Assembly: GCA_955652345.1 (NCBI GenBank)
Contig: CATPBV010000086.1
Coordinates: 1-8,524 of the forward strand
DNA: 8,524 nt
DNA from: an uncultured Solirubrobacteraceae bacterium
Lineage (GTDB): Bacteria; Actinomycetota; Thermoleophilia; Solirubrobacterales; Solirubrobacteraceae
Direction of reading: 5' to 3'
The translations under genes and the position numbers were made by a program. This document shows positions 1 through 5,893 of the stretch, piece after piece; the stretch's first letter is position 1, and each line of letters opens with the position of its first letter. The notes under the pieces were generated by a model. It did no database searches. It was not told the origin of the DNA and saw only the letters and a list, made by a program, of their open reading frames with translations.

Positions 1-2
1 AA

Positions 3-713
3 GTGGAACTGCGGTACCAACGCCGAATCATTGGACACGTCACGGTCCCAGACGACGCCATCCGAGCCAGTGACGAGATGAGCGACTACTTCCAGACGCT
101 GATCGATGAGCGTCGTAGGCGTCCATGTCCGGGATTACTCAGCGCGATAGCCAACGCGACCATTGACGGGAAGTCCATCGGAGACGCTGCCCTCGGGCTC
201 ACACTCATTGTGTTCGCCGCTGGAATGGACACGACATCATGCTTGCTCGGTAACGCTTTGAATCTTTTGGCGGCTCACCCTGAGCAGCGTGAGTGGCTAA
301 GTAACAACCTGGATCAAATCCCAGCCGCCATCGAGGAAGTGCTTCGCTTCGACTCGCCGCTGCAGGTAACCAAGCGCGTTGCCGCCCGGGACGCCTTGCT
401 CGCCGGCGTTGAGATTTCAGCGGCCACCGATGTTTTTGTCTTCTATGGCGCCGCTAACCGTGACCAACGGCGATTCGAGCGTCCTGATCGCTTTGACATT
501 CAGCGCGAACCCAAACGCAACCTCGCCTTTGGGGAAGGAGTCCACCACTGCATCGGCGCTCCTCTGGCCCGCTTGGAGACCAATATAGTCTTGGAGGGCG
601 TGCTGACGCGTATTCCGGAATACTCGCTTCGCAACGGTGCAACACGCTTCGAGAGCCACATGATGCGCGGCTTCCGCCATCTTCCTCTGGAGCGAGCCTC
701 GCTGCAAAAGTAG
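3..713 (+). CDS. Cytochrome P450, C-terminal part (5' end outside window)
   Basis: A heme-thiolate monooxygenase of the soluble bacterial class, which normally takes electrons from a ferredoxin and hydroxylates small hydrophobic substrates. The visible 236 residues carry the I-helix oxygen-activation motif AGMDTT (about 73-78), the K-helix ExxR as E112-V-L-R115, a PERF-like segment NRDQRRFERPDRFD (about 152-165), and the heme loop FGEGVHHCIG (176-185) with C183 as the iron ligand. The ending RGFRHLPLE is typical of the family. Bacterial P450s have about 400 residues, so roughly 160 N-terminal residues (helices A to G) lie upstream. The GTG at position 3 is probably an internal codon, not the start. 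The catalytic part is intact, so nothing suggests a pseudogene. GC is about 55-63% in sampled 60-base lines, against 68-80% in sampled ABC operon lines. The substrate cannot be read from the sequence. The family call is firm. Confidence 0.95.
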   Translation: MELRYQRRIIGHVTVPDDAIRASDEMSDYFQTLIDERRRRPCPGLLSAIANATIDGKSIGDAALGLTLIVFAAGMDTTSCLLGNALNLLAAHPEQREWLSNNLDQIPAAIEEVLRFDSPLQVTKRVAARDALLAGVEISAATDVFVFYGAANRDQRRFERPDRFDIQREPKRNLAFGEGVHHCIGAPLARLETNIVLEGVLTRIPEYSLRNGATRFESHMMRGFRHLPLERASLQK

Positions 714-735
714 TGAGTTGTATCTGAGCGCCGCG

Positions 736-782
736 ACCGCCTCGACGCAGCGCTCGCTCGTGCGATTCGGACTCGAGGCGGT
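736..782. repeat. Inverted repeat with 10-bp perfect arms downstream of the P450
   Basis: The arm ACCGCCTCGA (736-745) is exactly complementary to TCGAGGCGGT (773-782), separated by 27 nt. It starts 22 nt after the P450 stop. The long loop and lack of a T-run make it a poor classical terminator. It may still act as a transcript-end structure in a high-GC genome, or be a protein site. A separate 10-bp palindrome, GGATCGATCC, follows at 788-797. The rest of the 714-899 gap shows no convincing gene. Confidence 0.4.
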
Positions 783-886
783 GTCGAGGATCGATCCACT
801 GCCCGAGCTCCACCTCGGCGCAGTAGCGCAGCACCAACCTACGCAGAAACCATCGCTCTGTTCACCAGCGGTTTGTAACGACTCGC

Positions 887-892
887 TACCGT
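887..892 (+). promoter_or_regulatory. Possible -10 element for a leaderless ABC operon transcript
   Basis: TACCGT fits the TANNNT pattern and ends 7 nt before the GTG start at 900, the spacing expected if transcription begins at the start codon. There is no Shine-Dalgarno sequence before this GTG. An in-frame TAA at 876-878 excludes any start farther upstream. No good -35 hexamer is visible at the normal spacing, so this is tentative. Confidence 0.25.
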
Positions 893-899
893 TGAACCG

Positions 900-1598
900 G
901 TGCCGGTCCTGCAAGCAAGGGGGGTCACCAAGACGGTGGGGTCCGCACGCGCCGCTCGGAGCCTGCTCGTGGGAGTGGACCTCGATGTGCAGGCGGGCGA
1001 AGTGGTCGCTGTGCTGGGGCGCTCGGGCAGCGGCAAGTCGACGCTCCTGCATCTGCTTGGCGGCCTTGACCGTCCGGACACGGGCCGCATCATCGTCGCC
1101 GGCCACGAGCTGACGGCCCAGCGAGCGAGGGCGCTCGCGCGCACGCGCCTCCGGCACGTCGGATTCGTGTTCCAGTCCTTTCACCTGATCGAGGAGCTGA
1201 GCGGCGCGGAGAACGTGCTGGTGCCGGCGCGCCTCCCGGGCGCCCCGCGAGGCGGCGAGAAGCGCGGGCGTTCGCTGATCGACGGTCTCGGGCTGTCCGA
1301 GATCGCGGGGCGACGCCCGCACGAGCTCTCGGGCGGCGAGCAGCAGCGGCTCGCGATCGCGCGGGCACTGGTCAACGACCCCGAGCTGGTCCTCGCGGAT
1401 GAGCCGACAGGCAATCTCGATCAGGAGAACGGCGCGATCGTCCTGTCGCTGCTGCGAAGCCTCGGATCCCGGGCGGTCGTGATCGTCACGCACGAGCCCG
1501 AGGCGGCCGCGATCGCCGATCGGGTGTTGCATCTCCGCGAAGGGCGGCTGCACCTCGCGCCGGCCGCCGGTGGGCTCCGCCTCCGGGAGACCGCCTGA
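900..1598 (+). CDS. ABC transporter ATP-binding protein, LolD/MacB type
   Basis: The 232-residue nucleotide-binding subunit that should dimerise on the cytoplasmic side and drive the permease encoded next. Motifs in order: Walker A GRSGSGKST (40-48), Q-loop with Q92 in FVFQSFHLIEEL, signature LSGGEQ (143-148) followed by QRLAIARAL, Walker B LVLADEP (163-169), D-loop GNLD (171-174), and H-loop H198 in IVTHEP. The HLIEEL after the Q-loop and DEPTGNLD are typical of the MacB/LolD/FtsE group that partners FtsX-fold permeases. The length is normal. The GTG start is fixed by an in-frame TAA at 876-878 and by the alignment of VLQARGVTK with family N-termini. No ribosome site precedes it, so the message may be leaderless. 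The permease frame opens inside the end of this gene. The family is certain. The substrate is unknown, and because actinobacteria lack the Lol pathway, the name LolD should not be transferred. Confidence 0.95.
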   Translation: MPVLQARGVTKTVGSARAARSLLVGVDLDVQAGEVVAVLGRSGSGKSTLLHLLGGLDRPDTGRIIVAGHELTAQRARALARTRLRHVGFVFQSFHLIEELSGAENVLVPARLPGAPRGGEKRGRSLIDGLGLSEIAGRRPHELSGGEQQRLAIARALVNDPELVLADEPTGNLDQENGAIVLSLLRSLGSRAVVIVTHEPEAAAIADRVLHLREGRLHLAPAAGGLRLRETA

Positions 1599-3882
1599 GC
1601 GCCGAAGGCCTGAGGGAGCCAGCCTGAGGTCCGCGTTCCGAGACGCCCTTCAGGGCCTGCGGGCCAGCCGGCGCCGTTCGCTCCTGACCGGCCTCGGGGT
1701 CGGCCTTGCGGCGGCGATGCTGACCGCCGCCCTGGTCGTATCCGACAGCCTGGGGCGCGGGTTCGATCGGGGCGTACGAGCCGCGGACCTCCCCGACATC
1801 ATCGTTCGCTTCGACCCCGCGCCGCGCGGCCGGGTGGCGCGGCGGGTCGCGGCGTTGCCCGATGTCGCTGGATTCTCGCTGCGCCAGGAGGCGACGGGCG
1901 TTTTCATCGAATCCGGTCCTCACTCGAGCGGGAGCGCCTCAGTCGAGATCGTGGGTCCGGGCCGCCGCGGGTATGCGATCGTCGGCGGTCGCGACCTCAC
2001 GGGCAGGCCGGGCCAGGTTCTGATCGAGCGGGGACTTGCGACCTCGTGGGGGATCCCGCTCGGGGGCACGGTCGAGCTCGCGGACCTCGGCGCCCAGCGG
2101 GTGGTGGGATTCACCCAGAGCCCCGACGACGTCTCCTATCCGCTCGCGGTCCCGCGCCTGTACCTCTCGCGTACCGCGCTCCAGGCGAGGTTCGGCACCC
2201 AGCTCGACCCGCGGGTGAACGTCGCGCAGATCTGGCTGCGCGACCCCCGCAACCTCGACGAGGTGCTCGTCCAGGCCCGCGCCACCAGCTACGGACTGCA
2301 TGGGCTGCGCTTCGTGACCCGCAGCGGCGTCCGGGTGCTGATCGATCAAGCCGCCGGAATCGTCATCGACCTGCTGGTCGCGCTGTCGGTGATCGCGCTC
2401 GTGAGTGCGGTCGTGATGCTCGCCGCCTCGGCCCGCGCGGAGGTGCAGCGGCGGTTGCGGGCGATCGGCGTTCGCCGTGCCGTGGGAGCGCCGCGCGGGC
2501 ACCTTGCAGCCGCGCAGGGCCTCGAGGCGCTGCTCGCTGCCGTGCCCGCGGCCACCCTCGGCGTGGTCGCCGGGGCCCTCGCCACCTACTCGCCCACGAG
2601 CCGGCTGTTGACCCTGCTGAACGAGCCGCCGCCGGGAACCGGGCTCGTGGGGCCGTTGCTCGCCGTGTGGCTCGCCGCGATCGCGATCCCGGTGCTCGCG
2701 GCCGCGTGGCCAGCCTGGCGCGCAGCCGGGCGGCCCGCAGTGGAGCTGCTTGCCGGTGCGGAGCTTCCCAGACGGCGCGCGAGGGCGTCCACGTGGGGGC
2801 CCCGAGCGGGACTCGGATTGCTGGGCGCGCGACTTGCCGGCGCCCGCCGCGTGCGGCTCGTCACGACCGCCACGGCGCTCGGCATGTCTTGCGCGTTCAT
2901 CCTGCTGATGCTCGCGCTCGCGTCCGCGCTCAGCGCGCTCGAAACCGATCCTCGAGCGCTCGGTAAGCGCTACCAGCTGACCGCCGGTTTGCCGTCCTCC
3001 GAGGTCGCCCACATCCGGCAGATCCCCGGTGTGCAGGCGGTCGCGCCGCGCTACGAGGTCCGTGCGGTCGACTCGTTCTCGCTGCACGAGACGATCGACG
3101 TGATCGCCTACCCGGGCGACCACACCGTGTTCGAGGCGCCGGCGCTGCTCTCCGGGACACGGATCAGTTCTCCGCGGCAGGCGGAGGTCGGGGCGGGACT
3201 GGCGGACGCGCTCGGTCTCGTTCCCGGCTCGACGCTGGCGATCGAGCTTCCCTCCGGAACTGAGCTGCGGCTGCGGGTCAGCGGGATCGTGGGCTCCTTC
3301 GACCACGACGGCCGCGTCGCGTACGTCCCTGCCGCGGCGCTGCTGGCGGCGGATCCGTCCGCGTCCGAGGTGCTCGCGATCCGAGTGCGCCCCGGGGCCG
3401 ACGTCGCGGCGGTGAGCGCCGCGCTCGGGCCGGTCGCGGCGCCGGCAAGCGGTGCGATCGCCCGGGGGGTGCCGCTCGTCGACACGCTGCGCTCGATCCT
3501 CCGGGCGGTGGCGATCGTCGACGGCTTGGTGTGCCTCTATGCCCTCCTCCAAACATGCGCTCTGACGGTGCAGGAGCGCCGCCGGACGATCGCGGTGCTC
3601 CAGGCGCTCGGCGCCGCCGGACCGGCGATCGCCCGGCTGCTGGCGGGGGCCGTGCTGGCACTCGTCGTTCCCGCCGCGGTCCTGGGGGTCCTGCTCGAGC
3701 GATTGGTCCTCGGCCCGATCCTGGCAAAGCTGGCCGCGGGGTACGCGGCGCTGTCGCTGACGGCCGGTGCGCCTGAGGTGGGAGCGGTGCTTGGTGGGCT
3801 CGCGCTCGCGAGCGCGGCGGCGGTCGCATGGGTGGCGGCACAGAGCACCCGGGGAGCTGTGGTCAAAGGACTGGCAGCATGA
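1570..3882 (+). CDS. ABC transporter permease, duplicated FtsX/MacB-type
   Basis: The membrane subunit for the upstream ATPase. Its 770 residues form two similar halves of four helices each: TM1 about 38-59, an extracytoplasmic domain about 60-260, TM2 262-287, TM3 313-340 and TM4 358-384; then TM5 430-455, a second external domain about 456-640, TM6 642-668, TM7 685-709 and TM8 735-758. Each half has the FtsX cytoplasmic signature after its second helix: RRLRAIGVRRAVGAPRGHL (294-312) and ERRRTIAVLQALGA (669-682). This architecture is known from large FtsX-fold transporters that move or extract lipids, lipoproteins or peptides rather than take up solutes. The given GTG start overlaps the ATPase gene by 29 nt and lacks a ribosome site. 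A CTG at 1624, with GAGGGAG at 1612-1618, is a good alternative that gives 752 residues and starts near LRSAFRDAL, where relatives usually begin. The stop overlaps the next ATG. The substrate is unknown. Confidence 0.92.
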   Translation: MGSASGRPPERRRPEGASLRSAFRDALQGLRASRRRSLLTGLGVGLAAAMLTAALVVSDSLGRGFDRGVRAADLPDIIVRFDPAPRGRVARRVAALPDVAGFSLRQEATGVFIESGPHSSGSASVEIVGPGRRGYAIVGGRDLTGRPGQVLIERGLATSWGIPLGGTVELADLGAQRVVGFTQSPDDVSYPLAVPRLYLSRTALQARFGTQLDPRVNVAQIWLRDPRNLDEVLVQARATSYGLHGLRFVTRSGVRVLIDQAAGIVIDLLVALSVIALVSAVVMLAASARAEVQRRLRAIGVRRAVGAPRGHLAAAQGLEALLAAVPAATLGVVAGALATYSPTSRLLTLLNEPPPGTGLVGPLLAVWLAAIAIPVLAAAWPAWRAAGRPAVELLAGAELPRRRARASTWGPRAGLGLLGARLAGARRVRLVTTATALGMSCAFILLMLALASALSALETDPRALGKRYQLTAGLPSSEVAHIRQIPGVQAVAPRYEVRAVDSFSLHETIDVIAYPGDHTVFEAPALLSGTRISSPRQAEVGAGLADALGLVPGSTLAIELPSGTELRLRVSGIVGSFDHDGRVAYVPAAALLAADPSASEVLAIRVRPGADVAAVSAALGPVAAPASGAIARGVPLVDTLRSILRAVAIVDGLVCLYALLQTCALTVQERRRTIAVLQALGAAGPAIARLLAGAVLALVVPAAVLGVLLERLVLGPILAKLAAGYAALSLTAGAPEVGAVLGGLALASAAAVAWVAAQSTRGAVVKGLAA
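1612..1618 (+). promoter_or_regulatory. Shine-Dalgarno-like GAGGGAG before an in-frame CTG
   Basis: GAGGGAG lies 5 nt before the CTG at 1624-1626, which is in frame with the permease. Between GTG 1570 and ATG 1718, a codon inside TM1, there is no other ATG, GTG or TTG. This ribosome-site match therefore supports either a rare CTG start or a coincidence in purine-rich coding sequence. Confidence 0.35.
3865..3870 (+). promoter_or_regulatory. Ribosome binding site for the metallophosphoesterase
   Basis: AAAGGA sits inside the permease's last codons, 8 nt before the ATG at 3879. With the ATGA overlap it supports translational coupling. It also decides the start over the in-frame GTG at 3828, which would add 17 residues ahead of the signal peptide. 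Confidence 0.6.
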
Positions 3883-5375
3883 GGCGCGTGACCCGTCGCG
3901 AAGCGCTGATCGAGCTGACCGCGGCGGGAGCGCTGCTCGCGGGCTGCGGCTCCGGAGCCCCGGTGACCGATTCGGGATCGACGGTCGTTTCGACCTGGAC
4001 CGACGCGATGGGCACGGGGAATCTCGAGCGGTCTTCCGGCGAGGCGTTGCTGGCACGTACCGAACTCGGGCCCGCACGCGAGGGCGCCGCGATCCTCACG
4101 ACCCTCGCACACGTCACCGACGCGCACGTGCTCGACGCCTCCTCGCCAGCGCGGGTGCCGTTTCTCGATCGCCTGGGCGAGCCGTTCCAGTCGACCTTCC
4201 GTCCTCAGGAGACGCTCACCGCCCAGGTGCTGGCCGGCGCCGTGCGGGCGATCCGGGGGCTCCGGCCGGATGCGGTGATCCAGGGAGGCGATCTGATCGA
4301 CAACGCCCAGAGCAACGAGCTGACCTGGGCGCTTGAGGCGATCCGCGGCGGGGCGGTGAGGCCGGCAAGTGGGAGGCTTGGCTACTACGGCGTCCAGCTT
4401 GCCGAGAATCCGGATCCGTTCTATTACCGCCCCGACCTCGACGCGCCGCAACATCTTGGGCTGCTATCGCGGGCGGTGCGCCGATTCATCAGCCCTGGCC
4501 TGCCCACTCCGGTCTACCCCGTGCTCGGAGATCACGACATCCTGGTGGCTGGGGAGCTCGCTCCGACCGATGTGACCCGCGGGCTCGCGGTCGGCGAACA
4601 CGCGCTGTGGGAGCTGCCGCGGGGGCTCGAGCTTCCGCCCGGACTCTCCTTGACGGCGGGCGGCTCGCCGGATGGTCCCCCAGTTCCGGTGCTGGTCGAC
4701 CAGTTCCTGGTGCAGGCGCTGGCCGGCCCGAAGGTTCGCGTTCCAGCTGATCCCGCGCGGCGACAGCTGAGCGCGCACGAGGTGGTCGCCGAGCTTCGCG
4801 CCGCGGCCCGTCTACCGGCGGATTCCGGCCTGCTCGATTACGCGGTCGACGTCGGACGATCTGTGCGGCTGATCGTCGTCGATCTCGCCCGCCGGGCCGG
4901 CGGCTCGGGGGGTCGTGTCCACCCCGGCCAAGCGGACTGGCTGTCGGCGGAGCTCGACAACGCCGGCAAGCGCTGGGTGATCGTGGTCTCGCATCACCCG
5001 CTCGTGAGCTCAGAGGGCGGCGAGCAGTTGCTGGGCGTGCTCGACGGTCATCCCCGGGTGATAGCGGCGATCGCCGGCCACATCCACCGCAACGAGATCA
5101 TTCCGCGTCCCAGCCCCGCGGGCGGATACTGGATGATCACGACGGCGTCGCTGATCGACTATCCCCAGCAGGCCCGCGCGATCAGAGTGCTCGAAACCGC
5201 GGGCGGCGGCGTGGCCCTGGAGATGTGGATGCTCGACCACGTGTTCGGAGGAGATCTCGGGCAGATCTCCCGCGAGCTCGCCTACCTCGACGCCCAAGGT
5301 GGCCGGCCCAGGCGGTTCTCGGGCGACCGGCTCGACCGCAACGTGACGCTGTACCGCGCCCCCGCCCGCGGATAG
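3879..5375 (+). CDS. Secreted lipoprotein metallophosphoesterase (calcineurin-like)
   Basis: A two-metal phosphoesterase of 498 residues predicted to be anchored on the outer face of the membrane. The N-terminus RRVTRREAL followed by a hydrophobic stretch and LLAGC (19-23) looks like a twin-arginine-type signal with a lipobox, with C23 as the lipidated residue. Metal-site motifs in order: D81-x-H83 in HVTDAH, GGDLIDN (136-142), GDHD (217-220) where the family norm is GNHD, SHHPL (371-375), and GHIH (400-403). The long insert between about 221 and 365 and the signal resemble the actinobacterial PPA1498-type group (TIGR03767, from memory). The ATG at 3879 overlaps the permease stop as ATGA and has AAAGGA 8 nt upstream, so it is co-translated with the ABC genes and probably acts on the same extracytoplasmic process. 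The substrate is not evident and could be a phosphodiester, nucleotide or phospholipid head group. Fold and motifs are clear. Tat export is less certain because the consensus phenylalanine is missing. Confidence 0.9.
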   Translation: MRRVTRREALIELTAAGALLAGCGSGAPVTDSGSTVVSTWTDAMGTGNLERSSGEALLARTELGPAREGAAILTTLAHVTDAHVLDASSPARVPFLDRLGEPFQSTFRPQETLTAQVLAGAVRAIRGLRPDAVIQGGDLIDNAQSNELTWALEAIRGGAVRPASGRLGYYGVQLAENPDPFYYRPDLDAPQHLGLLSRAVRRFISPGLPTPVYPVLGDHDILVAGELAPTDVTRGLAVGEHALWELPRGLELPPGLSLTAGGSPDGPPVPVLVDQFLVQALAGPKVRVPADPARRQLSAHEVVAELRAAARLPADSGLLDYAVDVGRSVRLIVVDLARRAGGSGGRVHPGQADWLSAELDNAGKRWVIVVSHHPLVSSEGGEQLLGVLDGHPRVIAAIAGHIHRNEIIPRPSPAGGYWMITTASLIDYPQQARAIRVLETAGGGVALEMWMLDHVFGGDLGQISRELAYLDAQGGRPRRFSGDRLDRNVTLYRAPARG

Positions 5376-5390
5376 CGCGAGCTCGTGCTA
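5373..5390. repeat. Near-perfect palindrome spanning two convergent stop codons
   Basis: TAGCGCGAGCTCGTGCTA is an 18-bp palindrome with one mismatched pair. Its outer TAG is the stop of the phosphoesterase on the + strand, and on the - strand its other end is the TAG stop of arsR. Only 12 nt separate the genes. It has no T-run and its centre is self-complementary, so a bidirectional terminator role is only a possibility. Confidence 0.4.
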
Positions 5391-5786
5391 CCGCGCCGCT
5401 CGCGCACCGGGCTCGGCGCCTGCGAGCACGGCGTCGAGCAGACCCGGAAACCGCTCATCGAGCTCCGCGCGGCGAAGTGAGCTGAGCCGCGTCGTTCCGA
5501 GCACCCGCTGCCTCGTGACGCCCGCCTCGCGCAGGACCTTGAAGTGGTGGGTGCAGGTCGACTTCGTGATCGGAAGATCGAAGCTCTTACAGGTGAGCTC
5601 GGCGCCGCCGGAAAGGGCGCTCACGATTCGCGGGCGCATCGGGTCGCTGAGCGCGTGGAGCACCGCCGCAAGCTCGATCTCGGGGGCCTCGGGGTGATGG
5701 AGGGGCTCCGGGTCTCGGAAAGCATCGGCACCGGACAGCACCGCGGCATTCGAGGCGTGATCCGAGGATGTCGTGAGCGCTGCCAT
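5388..5786 (-). CDS. ArsR/SmtB-family winged-helix transcriptional regulator
   Basis: A 132-residue DNA-binding repressor-type protein. After a 35-residue polar N-terminal tail, the core runs from about 36 to 125: IELAAVLHALSDPMRPRIVSAL (37-58) is the family's opening helix pair, ITKSTCTHHFKVLREAGV (73-90) is the recognition helix-turn-helix, and TRQRVLGTTRLSSLR (91-105) is the beta wing. Dimerisation helices surround this core. Cysteines C66 and C78 are present, but not as the CxCxxC metal site of ArsR/SmtB, so a metal ligand is unsupported; this looks like the non-metal subgroup common in actinobacteria. The ATG at 5786 is preceded by an excellent GGAGG (5791-5795). It converges on the ABC operon with a 12-nt gap and lies 107 nt downstream of the secreted-protein gene. 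Two palindromic sites immediately upstream suggest autoregulation. Its inducer is unknown. Confidence 0.92.
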   Translation of the reverse strand: MAALTTSSDHASNAAVLSGADAFRDPEPLHHPEAPEIELAAVLHALSDPMRPRIVSALSGGAELTCKSFDLPITKSTCTHHFKVLREAGVTRQRVLGTTRLSSLRRAELDERFPGLLDAVLAGAEPGARAAR

Positions 5787-5798
5787 CTCTCCTCCTAT

Positions 5799-5817
5799 TG
5801 TACGACGCTCATCGAAC
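5799..5817. promoter_or_regulatory. Operator-like site 1 (proximal) upstream of arsR
   Basis: Within TGTACGACGCTCATCGAAC the arms GTACGA and TCGAAC form an inverted repeat with one mismatch and a 6-nt spacer (5800-5817). It matches site 2 at 16 of 19 positions. It sits directly upstream of the arsR ribosome site, where a bound dimer could block transcription. On the - strand it overlaps TACAAT (5797-5802). Confidence 0.6.
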
Positions 5818-5828
5818 CTCTGTTGCGA

Positions 5829-5847
5829 TGTACGACGACCATCGTAC
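5829..5847. promoter_or_regulatory. Operator-like site 2 (distal) upstream of arsR
   Basis: TGTACGACGACCATCGTAC contains a perfect palindrome, GTACGA-N6-TCGTAC (5830-5847). Its start is 30 bp from that of site 1, close to three helical turns, so two dimers could bind the same DNA face. On the - strand TACGAT (5841-5846) could be the arsR -10 element, which would place the operator over the promoter. Confidence 0.65.
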
Positions 5848-5893
5848 CGCCGTCGCCGGGAATCGAGATGCGCGTGGACGCACGGTCATATCT

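Noticed and set aside
417..1553. A 378-codon open frame on the - strand across the P450 end and the ABC ATPase
   Set aside because: It spans two unrelated genes and the non-coding gap, shows no motif, and is antisense to the conserved heme loop and Walker motifs.
2046..2966. A 306-codon + strand frame inside the permease
   Set aside because: It is Arg/Ala-rich low-complexity translation of a shifted frame; the membrane-protein frame explains the DNA.
1939..4077. A 712-codon open frame on the - strand opposite the permease
   Set aside because: It is rich in Arg, Gly and Pro with no recognisable domain, and it mirrors a well-supported permease with clear TM and FtsX motifs. High GC makes stop-free antisense frames common.
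3537..4454. A 305-codon - strand frame spanning the permease-phosphoesterase junction
   Set aside because: No domain or ribosome site, and it is antisense to the ATGA junction and the lipobox of a clear lipoprotein.
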